Shown: positions 1 through 7,568 of the stretch, one piece after another
Numbering within the stretch: position 1 is the first letter of the stretch
Layout of the letters: each line of letters begins with the position of its first letter
Assembly: GCF_900108485.1 (NCBI RefSeq)
Contig: NZ_FNXF01000011.1
Location: 1-64,000 of the forward strand
Origin: Rheinheimera pacifica
Lineage (GTDB): Bacteria > Pseudomonadota > Gammaproteobacteria > Enterobacterales > Alteromonadaceae
Direction: 5' to 3'
Length of the DNA: 64,000 nucleotides
Translations under genes and position numbers: made by a program
Notes under the pieces: model-generated
Databases searched by the model: none
What the model was told of the DNA's origin: nothing
What the model saw: the letters and a program-made list of their open reading frames with translations, nothing else

Positions 1-50
1 TGAATCATACCGGGTTTGTCGGAGGCTAATTTTCTTGAGAGAATTAGCTT

Positions 51-374
51 ATGAACAAGAGAACAACATATTCAGCAGAAGTCCGCGAGCGTGCAGTTCG
101 CATGGTTTTGACCTCAGAGCATGATCACCCATCCCGGTGGGCGGCACTGGTGTCTATTTCATCAAAAATTGGCTGTACACCTGAGACATTAAGGGCTTGG
201 GTTAATCGAATTGAGGTGGATTCAGGCAAAAGGCCTGGAGTTACCACCGATGCCGCAGCCAAGATCAAACAACTTGAGCGAGAAAATAAAGAGCTTAAGC
301 AGGCTAACGAAATCCTGAAGAAAGCTGCTGCGTTTTTTGCTCAAGCGGAGCTCGACCGCAAACCGAAGAAATAA
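51..374 (+). CDS. IS3-family transposase OrfA (helix-turn-helix protein)
   Basis: This 107-residue protein is the DNA-binding half of an IS3-type transposase. The N-terminal half (about 5-65) reads as a helix-turn-helix that recognises the inverted repeats, with the typical block around [11 protein letters not shown]. The C-terminal half (about 70-100) is a charged leucine-zipper-like coiled coil of the [18 protein letters not shown] type used for multimerisation. The ATG follows closely on the left inverted repeat. OrfB lies in the -1 frame and that frame is open from 320, so a fused OrfAB could form by -1 frameshifting. The overlap has a six-T run at 333-338 but no canonical A6G heptamer, so the slip site is uncertain. 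Confidence 0.92.
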   Translation: MNKRTTYSAEVRERAVRMVLTSEHDHPSRWAALVSISSKIGCTPETLRAWVNRIEVDSGKRPGVTTDAAAKIKQLERENKELKQANEILKKAAAFFAQAELDRKPKK

Positions 375-400
375 TCCAGTTCATTGATTCGCACCGAGCG

Positions 401-1267
401 TTGCATGGTGTCGAGCCGATTTGCCGCGTATTGCAGATCGCGCCATCAACGTATTACCGGTGCAAGTCACTTGAAGCGCAGCCTCAACGGCGCTGTCAGC
501 GTTACCATCAGGATGAGGCTCTGAAGCCGGAGATCCTGCGTGTATGGCAGGATAACCGGCAATGCTATGGCATCAGGAAAGTCTGGAAGCAACTGAAGCG
601 TGAAGACTTCTCGGTGGCTCGCTGCACGGTTGCCAGACTGATGAGTACGCTTGGGATCCAAGGCGTGCGGCGTGGCCGTCGTTGTATCACGACGATCCCT
701 GATGATGCCGCTGCTAAACCATTGGATCTGGTGAAACGGGAGTTCAGTGCCAACCGGCCAAACCAATTGTGGGTTGCAGATATCACTTATGTTGCTACGT
801 GGTCAGGCTTCATTTATGTCGCCTTCGTAATCGATGTGTTCTCCCGGAAAATCGTGGGCTGGCGTGTGATGAAGACGATGCAGACACAGTTGATTCTGGA
901 CGCGCTAGAGCAAGCATTATGGGCCAGAGGTAAACCTAAAGGCGTCATTCATCACAGCGACAGAGGAAGCCAGTATGTCTCGATACGTTACTCTGAACGG
1001 TTATCAGAAGCCGGCTTTACGGCGTCTGTTGGCAGTGTTGGCGACTCGTATGACAATGCCTTGGCTGAAACGATTAACGGCTTGTACAAAGCTGAGGTGA
1101 TTTATAAAGACGGCCCGTGGAGAGGGCTGGAGCAGGTTGAGTTGGCAACGCTGGACTGGGTTGACTGGTTTAACAATAGACGATTGCTGAGCTCAATTGG
1201 TGATATCCCGCCAGCTGAATATGAGGAAAACTACTATCGACAATTAACACAAGATACGGCAGCATGA
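401..1267 (+). CDS. IS3-family transposase OrfB (DDE integrase)
   Basis: This is the catalytic half of the transposase, with an rve-type RNase H fold. The DDE residues are visible: D127 (in VADITYV), D187 (in HHSDRGSQY) and E223 (in NALAETING), counted from the TTG at 401. An HTH_21-like segment precedes the core around residues 40-100. The frame is open upstream to 320 and is -1 relative to OrfA, so the working protein is probably an OrfAB fusion and the TTG start is only nominal. The length of 288 residues is normal for the family. The right inverted repeat begins 7 bp after the stop. Confidence 0.92.
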   Translation: MHGVEPICRVLQIAPSTYYRCKSLEAQPQRRCQRYHQDEALKPEILRVWQDNRQCYGIRKVWKQLKREDFSVARCTVARLMSTLGIQGVRRGRRCITTIPDDAAAKPLDLVKREFSANRPNQLWVADITYVATWSGFIYVAFVIDVFSRKIVGWRVMKTMQTQLILDALEQALWARGKPKGVIHHSDRGSQYVSIRYSERLSEAGFTASVGSVGDSYDNALAETINGLYKAEVIYKDGPWRGLEQVELATLDWVDWFNNRRLLSSIGDIPPAEYEENYYRQLTQDTAA

Positions 1268-1392
1268 CTCAAACAAATCCGCCTCCGAATTTACCGGTGC
1301 GATTCATCCTAAAAATAGCAACACCTCACAATAAGGCAATGAAGTTTAAATAATAAATTCAAAAAACGTTGAATAGCGCACAGAAACGCAAA

Positions 1393-1427
1393 GTTAAGTT
1401 AGGTTAAGCAAGGTAAAGCTGGGTAAA
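1393..1427 (+). promoter_or_regulatory. Candidate CpxR operator array (four half-sites, 10-bp period)
   Basis: Four pentamers stand at exact 10-bp intervals: GTTAA at 1393, GTTAA at 1403, GTAAA at 1413 and GTAAA at 1423, each separated by 5 bp. The last pair is a perfect match to the known Escherichia coli CpxR box, GTAAA-N5-GTAAA. The array ends 64 bp before the lipoprotein ATG; a TAATAG at 1446-1451 could be the -10 element. It suggests that the downstream operon, which encodes a CpxR-like regulator, controls itself. The sequence match is direct; the binding is inferred. Confidence 0.72.
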
Positions 1428-1491
1428 ACTATGAACTCAATAAAGTAATAGCCTTCTTAGGGCTGTTGAGAACTTAACTTTATGAGGCGTT

Positions 1492-2835
1492 ATGCGTATT
1501 TTTTTATTACTTTCTCTGCTATTGGGCAGCGTTACAATAACCGGTTGTGGTGGTAGCAGTTCTGATGATACTTCTGCCACGTACACCAGCAGCTATATCC
1601 AGCTATATAATGGCTCAGCCAATAGTACGTCTACCCGTTTAACCTTAACCAACAGCGATGACACCAGCGTGCTGGCAGGTTCAGCAACTTATGCAGATGC
1701 AACATCCTTAGTAACTTACACACCCGCAAACTATGATATTAAGCTAAGCCGCCTTAACAGCGACGGTGATGAGATTAGCGTGCTGGAAACCAACATTACT
1801 CTACGCAAGAGTTACAAGCATCTGTTGTTGCTAACCGGTGATTACAACAACCCTGAATTGCTGAAACTGGAGTTTTTGCGTGATGACAGCCTGACAGACA
1901 CATTTAAGCTGTATGTTGCCAGCTTACTGCCAGACGATGCTTATGATGTGTATTTAAGTAAATCAGATGCTACGTTTGACGATGCCACCCTGGCTGCAAC
2001 ACTAAACTACAGTCAAATCAGCTCTCCACTTGAATTTGATAGCGGCAACTATATTATTTATGTTACTAACGCAGGCAGCCGTGACATCTTATTCCAGTCA
2101 TCAAAATATAATTTTGAGTATCTGACCGAGTATGTTCTGGTGCCCCGTATCGCATCCGGCCCGTTAGCAGGCAATATAGCGGTAGACGTAATTAACAACA
2201 CAACAACAGTCGGCAACCTGACAGATTTGACCGCCCAGGCCCAGTTCCGGTTGTATAACAGTATTGACAGCATCGGCAACAGCGATGTGTATCTGAATGA
2301 CAGTGTAGCCTTTACGTCATTAGCAGCCGATAGTTTGTCAGCCTATGTTGAATTAGCAGCAAAAGACTATCGCCTATCCGCATCAAACGAGCAGGGGGTG
2401 TTCTATTTAAACAGCGCCTTAATGACATTAAATCAGGGCCAGAGCAAAGCTGTGGTGTTGTATCAAAACACCAACTCCAACACCGCCGCTGTAGTGGTAG
2501 AGGAAAGTAATGCACCCCAGATTTATGATTTTGATATAAACGTGGTCAACACTATTACTTCGTATAGTTCTTTAGGCGTCTATTTTGTACCGCCAAACGA
2601 AACTATTGATACAGCAGAGTACTACATTACGTCACTTAACAGTGGTGCCCAAAAAGAGATTAACGTTCCCGACGGCGAATACACAATTTATCTGACCTAC
2701 ACCGACAGCAATAAGAACAAAACGCTGTTAGCTGAGTCTGAAGTGCAGCAGTTTGTCGCCGGTAGCAATTATTTACTGGTTGCCGAGCCCGACAGCACCC
2801 GCAACAGTGGCTATAAACTAAGTTTATTACGTTAA
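1492..2835 (+). CDS. Lipoprotein, DUF4397-like, first gene of a CpxRA-like operon
   Basis: This 447-residue protein has a lipoprotein signal peptide with lipobox ITGC (Cys19) followed by a GGSSSDD tether. The rest is beta-rich, with recurring blocks resembling DUF4397 modules (IQLYNGSAN near 37, VPDGEYTIYLTY and PANYDIKLSR type strands). It has many Ser, Thr, Asn and Asp residues and no visible enzyme motif. It is probably exported and lipid-anchored in the envelope. The regulator gene starts 22 bp after its stop, so it is likely co-transcribed and may report on or respond to envelope state in place of CpxP. No CpxP motif was seen. The DUF4397 assignment is from pattern only. Confidence 0.7.
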   Translation: MRIFLLLSLLLGSVTITGCGGSSSDDTSATYTSSYIQLYNGSANSTSTRLTLTNSDDTSVLAGSATYADATSLVTYTPANYDIKLSRLNSDGDEISVLETNITLRKSYKHLLLLTGDYNNPELLKLEFLRDDSLTDTFKLYVASLLPDDAYDVYLSKSDATFDDATLAATLNYSQISSPLEFDSGNYIIYVTNAGSRDILFQSSKYNFEYLTEYVLVPRIASGPLAGNIAVDVINNTTTVGNLTDLTAQAQFRLYNSIDSIGNSDVYLNDSVAFTSLAADSLSAYVELAAKDYRLSASNEQGVFYLNSALMTLNQGQSKAVVLYQNTNSNTAAVVVEESNAPQIYDFDINVVNTITSYSSLGVYFVPPNETIDTAEYYITSLNSGAQKEINVPDGEYTIYLTYTDSNKNKTLLAESEVQQFVAGSNYLLVAEPDSTRNSGYKLSLLR

Positions 2836-2857
2836 CTTTTCGACACCTGAGGTAGAT

Positions 2858-3550
2858 GTGATCCGGTTATTACTAATTGATGATGATATAACGCTAACCG
2901 CCTTATTGGCAGAATATCTGCAAAAGGATGGCTTTCATCTTACTGTGGTTAATGACGGTATAACCGGATTACGCTACTGCCAGCAGCAACAGTTTGAGTT
3001 AGTTATTCTGGATGTGATGATGCCGCAACTGGATGGCATATCGGTGTTAAAACAATTGCGGCATTTTAGTAACGTCCCGGTAATTATGCTAACTGCCAGG
3101 GGTGAGGATCTGGACAAAGTGATTGGCCTGGAGTTAGGGGCAGATGATTACATTGCCAAGCCTTGTTTACCGCGGGAACTTAGTGCCCGTATTAAAGCAA
3201 TATTGCGCCGCGTACAGCAAAACAACAACCAGACTGAATTAAAGCTTGGCGCTTTGCACATTAAGCCGGTTAGCCGCAACGTATCGTTACACCAACACAT
3301 GATTGAATTAACAGGTGCTGAGTTCAATATTCTGTATTTACTGGCTCAATACGCTGGGAGCATTGTCAGCAAAGCAGAGCTGTCACAACAGGCACTCGGC
3401 AAACCCCTGGGTAGCTATGACCGTAATATTGATGTGCATATCAGCCATATCAGACAAAAATTAGGCAAGCTACCTGCCGGGCAACAATGGATCACCTCAG
3501 TCCGCGGTAAAGGTTATCAGTTCACTTACCCGTTTGGCGGTGGAGAATAA
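2858..3550 (+). CDS. cpxR: OmpR-family response regulator, CpxR-like
   Basis: A 230-residue response regulator. The receiver domain (about 2-115) has the acidic pocket D8-D10, phospho-acceptor D52 in LVILDVMMPQ, and the conserved Lys near residue 101 in DDYIAKP. The winged-helix domain (about 130-228) ends with the OmpR-type signature around SVRGKGYQF. The start is a GTG after GAGGT at 2850; the nearby ATG at 2856 is out of frame. It precedes a CpxA-like kinase, and a GTAAA-N5-GTAAA box lies upstream of the operon, which supports CpxR rather than a generic OmpR paralogue. The symbol is by analogy. Confidence 0.8.
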   Translation: MIRLLLIDDDITLTALLAEYLQKDGFHLTVVNDGITGLRYCQQQQFELVILDVMMPQLDGISVLKQLRHFSNVPVIMLTARGEDLDKVIGLELGADDYIAKPCLPRELSARIKAILRRVQQNNNQTELKLGALHIKPVSRNVSLHQHMIELTGAEFNILYLLAQYAGSIVSKAELSQQALGKPLGSYDRNIDVHISHIRQKLGKLPAGQQWITSVRGKGYQFTYPFGGGE

Positions 3551-3554
3551 CATT

Positions 3555-4727
3555 ATGCATCAATTGTTCTGGCGCTTTTTTCTTGTATTTTGGGCCACAC
3601 TATTAATGGCGGTTATTTTGGTACGCCTGACATTTACCTGGGACAACACGCCACGTTTTCTGCCGTCGGAGAATATGTTGCCAGCCGGAGCGGTTTTTTT
3701 TGCCACACCATCGATTCCGGCCACACCATTGATAGCGGCACATAATATAAATCCCTCCGACTTATCTAAGTCAATCGATATATCAAGACTCCCTGCACCA
3801 CCATTCTGGCGCCATCCCTTGTTACACTTGTCGGTATTGCTGGCTGCCAGCATCCTGTTTAGTTGGGTACTGGCGCGCAATATTGCCGCGCCGGTCCGGC
3901 AACTAAAACAAGCGCTGGCAGGGTTAGCTGCGAATAACTGGCGCACCCAGTTGGGCCCGGAATTGATAACCAGACGGGACGAATTTGGCAGCCTGAGCCG
4001 GAACTTTAACCAAATGGCCGGCCAGGCGGCAGAAGCCATTGCCTCACAACGTCGCCTTCTGCACGATGTGTCACACGAGTTACGATCCCCCCTGGCCAGA
4101 ATGCAAATTCTTACCGGGCTGGCGGCGCAATCGCCCTCTTATACCGCTATGGCGATGGAAAAAATAGAACAGGAAGCCACTAAACTGGATGAACTGGTTA
4201 CAGAAATTCTGACCTTTTCCAGGCTGGAGAGCGGAGCTGTCTGCGCCGAACATATTGATATTAACCTCGCAGAACTGGTTGCCTCAGTCTGTGATGATGC
4301 CAGGCTGGAAGCTGATAGCAGCAACAAGTCGCTGTGGCTGCATCTGGAAAATGTCCCCTTAATTAAAGGCGACCCGTCGTTACTGTACAGCGCCATAGAA
4401 AATGTGATCCGTAACGCGGTGAAATACACACCACCTTACTCTGAGGTAAGTGTTTGCTTGCGACAACATCAACACCAGTTAAGTTTGCAAGTTCGCGATC
4501 AAGGCCCGGGCGTCCCGCCGCAATATCTGTCGAAGTTATTTACCCCGTTTTTTCGGGCACAAAGTAGCCATAACGGCATAGGCCTGGGGTTAAGTATTGC
4601 CAAACGTGCGGCAGAGGCTTGCAACGGCAGCATAGCTGTAGCCAATATTATGACCAATAATGAAATTACCGGCTTTAGCGTAGTGATCAGTTTACCACTC
4701 AATTCATCTGTAACTCAGGTACAATGA
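3555..4727 (+). CDS. cpxA: Sensor histidine kinase, CpxA-like, with short periplasmic domain
   Basis: A 390-residue membrane kinase. Order: transmembrane helix (about 5-23), short periplasmic loop (about 24-85), second helix (about 88-107), HAMP linker, dimerisation/phospho-acceptor domain with LHDVSHELRSPLARMQ near 172, then the ATPase domain with the N box (IRNAVKYTPP), G1 (RDQGPGVP) and G2 (GIGLGLSIAKR). The chosen ATG at 3555 follows GGAGAATA and lies 4 bp after the regulator stop; an in-frame TTG at 3534 would overlap the regulator gene and has no advantage. The protein is shorter than E. coli CpxA because of the small sensing loop. Confidence 0.8.
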   Translation: MHQLFWRFFLVFWATLLMAVILVRLTFTWDNTPRFLPSENMLPAGAVFFATPSIPATPLIAAHNINPSDLSKSIDISRLPAPPFWRHPLLHLSVLLAASILFSWVLARNIAAPVRQLKQALAGLAANNWRTQLGPELITRRDEFGSLSRNFNQMAGQAAEAIASQRRLLHDVSHELRSPLARMQILTGLAAQSPSYTAMAMEKIEQEATKLDELVTEILTFSRLESGAVCAEHIDINLAELVASVCDDARLEADSSNKSLWLHLENVPLIKGDPSLLYSAIENVIRNAVKYTPPYSEVSVCLRQHQHQLSLQVRDQGPGVPPQYLSKLFTPFFRAQSSHNGIGLGLSIAKRAAEACNGSIAVANIMTNNEITGFSVVISLPLNSSVTQVQ

Positions 4728-4810
4728 CTATATTGAAAAAATTTTCCCAATTCAGTTAAAGGTCGGCCATACTGTATCAGATTGGCTCACAGCTAAAGGC
4801 AAGGATCGCT

Positions 4811-5194
4811 ATGACGCAACAACAATGCTCAGTACTTATAATTGACGACGCCTATACAGTGCGGGAATACCTGCGCCAAACGCTCCTGCACCTGGGCATC
4901 AGCAACGTGCAGGAGGCGGCCAACGGCAAACGTGGGCTATCGGCTTTTGCTGAGCAACATCATGATTTGGTATTTCTTGATATCGAACTGCCGGACATTA
5001 ACGGCCAGCAGCTACTGCAACAAATTAAAACTCAGGCCGACAAAACCCATGTTGTTATGGTTACAGCGCATAACTCGGTGGATAATGTGCGTAACAGCAT
5101 CGCCTCTGGCGCCAGTGGTTTTATCGCCAAACCCTTTTCACCACAAAAAATAAAAAACATCGTTGAACGCTGCTTGTCTGCCAAATTAAATTAA
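4811..5194 (+). CDS. Single-domain response regulator (CheY-like receiver)
   Basis: A 127-residue protein made of one receiver domain. The acidic pair is D12-D13, the phospho-acceptor is D57 in LVFLDIELPD, the switch Thr is in MVTAHNS, and the conserved Lys is in FIAKPFSP near residue 108. There is no output domain, so it would act by protein contact or in phosphorelay. It begins 83 bp after the CpxA-like gene in the same direction. A ribosome site AAGGATCG precedes the ATG. Nothing shows that the adjacent kinase is its partner, and no chemotaxis genes lie nearby. Confidence 0.85.
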   Translation: MTQQQCSVLIIDDAYTVREYLRQTLLHLGISNVQEAANGKRGLSAFAEQHHDLVFLDIELPDINGQQLLQQIKTQADKTHVVMVTAHNSVDNVRNSIASGASGFIAKPFSPQKIKNIVERCLSAKLN

Positions 5195-5275
5195 AAACCG
5201 GCAGTATTCAGCAAAAATTCATTAGGTATGAGGCATAGTTTAGTTACTGTTATCCCGTGAACCAGGAGCAACAAG

Positions 5276-5551
5276 ATGAAACTAAGCCTGAAAACCTTAT
5301 TACTTGCTACCGCAGTAACAGCAGTTTCCATTTCAGCACAAGCAAATGATATTGAAGGTAAAATTGATGCTATCAATGCTGAAGCCCAATCTTTTGTTGT
5401 GCAGGGTATAACCTTCTTTACCACTACAACAACGGATTATGATGACGGCCTGAAAACTTTTGCTGATTTAAAAGTAGGGCAAGACGTTGAAGTGGACTTT
5501 GAATATCGTGATAACCGTCATATTGTTACTGAAATAGAACTCAACAATTAA
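5276..5551 (+). CDS. Small exported protein, DUF5666-like
   Basis: A 91-residue protein with a cleavable signal peptide (about 1-23, ending near ISAQA-ND). The mature part resembles one DUF5666 beta-barrel module: an opening IEGKIDAINAEAQSFVVQG strand pair, a middle FADLKVGQDVEVDFEY block and a closing strand. The family is found singly or in tandem in periplasmic proteins; its function is not known to me. The ATG is preceded by CAGGAGCAAC. A strong convergent terminator follows 12 bp after the stop. Confidence 0.7.
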   Translation: MKLSLKTLLLATAVTAVSISAQANDIEGKIDAINAEAQSFVVQGITFFTTTTTDYDDGLKTFADLKVGQDVEVDFEYRDNRHIVTEIELNN

Positions 5552-5562
5552 ACGGTTGTGTT

Positions 5563-5600
5563 AAAAAAAGGCTGTGCCATAAATGGCGCAGCCTTTTTTA
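5563..5600. terminator. Bidirectional Rho-independent terminator
   Basis: An A-rich tract, a GGCTGTGCCAT/ATGGCGCAGCC stem with one G-T pair and a T-run give a terminator usable from both strands. It sits between the convergent DUF5666-like gene and the phytase gene. Confidence 0.85.
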
Positions 5601-5619
5601 TTGCTTATTCTTGTTAACG

Positions 5620-7536
5620 CTACTGCAACTGCTGCAAAATATGCTGCCACGGCACCAGTTTCAGGTTTTGCCCCTGCTCCGGCATGCGGTTACGGCCATC
5701 CTGTACTATCAATGCTCCCTGCTCAAAACCTGGCCCCAGTGAACGGGTGGTAACCTCCAGGCCATCAGTTTCAGAAGCTCCATCTATACCCAGCTGTGGG
5801 TTGGTGCTGATACGAAAGTGTAAGCGCTGAGCATAAGGTGGCGCAGCATCAAATACCAGGTAACTGTCATTACCCTGACTTGATACCAGCAAATAACTGC
5901 TGCCGTTATGTTCTGCCAGCGCAATACCTTCAATATCAGCTACCAGATGTTCGCCATCAACCCGGATTATCGCTTCACCCGTTGTCGCTGCATCTGCTTC
6001 GGCGGCAAAACGCCAAATGGCTTCATCTTCTTCGCCAACAAACAATACTCCGCGTTTATCATCAGCCACACAGCCTTCCGGTTGCGAAGGCACCTGCAAT
6101 GAGCGCACTAACGTACCCTGCCAACCGGCACCATCAGTGTCGATACGATACTGTTCAATTAAGCCGGATTTATCATTCACAAACACATAGTGTTTGCCGC
6201 TTTGTGCGCTGTGATACATACACAGGCCATAAATATCTGTCATGGTGGTAGCGATGTTACCGGCGTTGTGCAGCTTGCCGGTACCGTCAATAGCAAACAG
6301 TTGCAGGCTGTTATTATCACGCAAACTGGCTACAGCAATATCGTGCGCCGCACTTTGCCATGGCAGGCCATAGCGCACATCAACATTATTTAACCGCCCC
6401 ACGCTTAGCTGTTGCACACGCTTACCGTGCATATTGTATACATCCAGCCCGGCGCGTTTGTCAGTCGCAAGGATCAGGCTACGCTCAGGTTGCACCGGAT
6501 GGTGCCACACCGCCGGGTCGTCCATTACATCACCGCGTTGGCTGGCAGGCTCGGTCTGCAAGGTGGGCAATAGCTGCACTATTGCAGGCTTTGCTACAAC
6601 CGATGCTATGCTGCTTAGCGGCAGCAACACCTGTTGTACTGTGCCGGCATCCTCACTGCTGATATAAGCAGTCGCCGTGTTGTTCTGCATACTGACAGCT
6701 AAACCGCTAGCCTCAGCCAACGCCGGGACAGCTATGGCATTAAGCAATTGGCCTTCGTTATTTATATGCAGTACCCGCGCCGGTTCTTCTTCTAATGCCA
6801 GCAGGCTGCCATCAGCTAATATCTGCAATGCTTTTACTTCGCCCTGCAACTGACCAAAAGGCTTATTTACCTGCACTAAACTGCGGCCCTCATCAGCTTC
6901 GGGTTCAGCCTGATAGCGCCAGATAGCGCGATCTGCTTCTGCGATATAAAGCGCACCTACCGTTTGATCCACCGCACAGGCAGTGCTGTCATAAGGCACA
7001 TTCAGTTCGCGTATTGCCACCGGCTGGGCCAGCCACTGTTGTTGCTGTTGTAACAGCAGCTGATCAGCACCACCACGGCCACCAAGTAAAAACAGGCTAA
7101 GTTGCTGGTTTTCGCTGCTGTGGTAAAAGCATAAGTCTTCTACCACCCGGCTGCTGATCACCTGCTGATACACCAGCTGCAGCGGTGTTGGCTCTGCCGG
7201 TGTAAACCGCCACAGATATAAACTGTTGCTGTCAGTATCCATTGCGGCCAGTAAGGTGCTGCCCTGCATTAGCGGCTGCTGAGTCAGGCGGCTGAAACGA
7301 CCAGCATGGCGGCCAAGCACTGTAGTACCCTGTTGTACCTGCAACCCTGTCGCGTCAGTAAGCAACTGATACTCAGCACCCGCCAGCTGCACATTTTGAT
7401 AATGGCTGGCATTAACAGCCAGTGTCTGAGGCAGCGGCATTTGTAAGCCCGGCTTGTCAGCCTGGCAAGCGCTTAACAAGGCTGCCATGCCCAGACTGAC
7501 AATACTGAGTTGAAACATTTTTTTATTCGACAACAT
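5620..7536 (-). CDS. Beta-propeller phytase lipoprotein, two-domain
   Basis: A 638-residue lipoprotein (signal peptide, lipobox LSAC near 21-24). The C-terminal half (about 325-638) carries beta-propeller phytase signatures: DDPAVWHHP, ATDKRAGLDVYN, RLNNVDVRYG, GLCMY, EGCVADD, LFVGEEDEAIWRF and ADIEGIAL. These form the calcium-bound active face that releases phosphate from phytate. The N-terminal half (about 35-315) is a divergent copy of the same fold with weaker motifs (FYHS, TACAVDQ, LYIAEADRAIWRY), as in dual-domain phytases. It lies 32 bp downstream of a TonB receptor gene and is probably co-transcribed. It likely hydrolyses phytate at the cell surface or in the periplasm. Confidence 0.88.
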   Translation of the reverse strand: MLSNKKMFQLSIVSLGMAALLSACQADKPGLQMPLPQTLAVNASHYQNVQLAGAEYQLLTDATGLQVQQGTTVLGRHAGRFSRLTQQPLMQGSTLLAAMDTDSNSLYLWRFTPAEPTPLQLVYQQVISSRVVEDLCFYHSSENQQLSLFLLGGRGGADQLLLQQQQQWLAQPVAIRELNVPYDSTACAVDQTVGALYIAEADRAIWRYQAEPEADEGRSLVQVNKPFGQLQGEVKALQILADGSLLALEEEPARVLHINNEGQLLNAIAVPALAEASGLAVSMQNNTATAYISSEDAGTVQQVLLPLSSIASVVAKPAIVQLLPTLQTEPASQRGDVMDDPAVWHHPVQPERSLILATDKRAGLDVYNMHGKRVQQLSVGRLNNVDVRYGLPWQSAAHDIAVASLRDNNSLQLFAIDGTGKLHNAGNIATTMTDIYGLCMYHSAQSGKHYVFVNDKSGLIEQYRIDTDGAGWQGTLVRSLQVPSQPEGCVADDKRGVLFVGEEDEAIWRFAAEADAATTGEAIIRVDGEHLVADIEGIALAEHNGSSYLLVSSQGNDSYLVFDAAPPYAQRLHFRISTNPQLGIDGASETDGLEVTTRSLGPGFEQGALIVQDGRNRMPEQGQNLKLVPWQHILQQLQ

Positions 7537-7568
7537 TATTTTTTTACCTGCTTAATTCTTTTGCCTGC

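Larger units (their letters stand above)
1..1306 (+). mobile_element. IS3-family insertion sequence, complete
   Basis: Two overlapping transposase frames lie between imperfect terminal inverted repeats. The left end (1-32) and the complement of the right end (1275-1306) agree at about 23 of 32 positions, sharing TGAATC, ACCGG and TCGGAGGC blocks. The outer TGA/TCA ends fit the IS3 family. The left end coincides with the first base of the window, so the target duplication cannot be checked; the right flank begins TCCT. Both frames are intact, so the copy may be active. It lies 185 bp upstream of the lipoprotein/CpxRA-like operon. Confidence 0.9.

Noticed and set aside
333-374. Canonical A6G programmed frameshift heptamer in the IS3 element
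   Set aside because: Only a six-T run and an AAGAAATAA at the end of OrfA are present; the frames do overlap in -1, but the exact slip site is unproven.
5838-6667. Plus-strand open frames opposite the phytase gene, up to 137 codons
   Set aside because: The phytase motifs on the minus strand are continuous across the area, so these are shadows.
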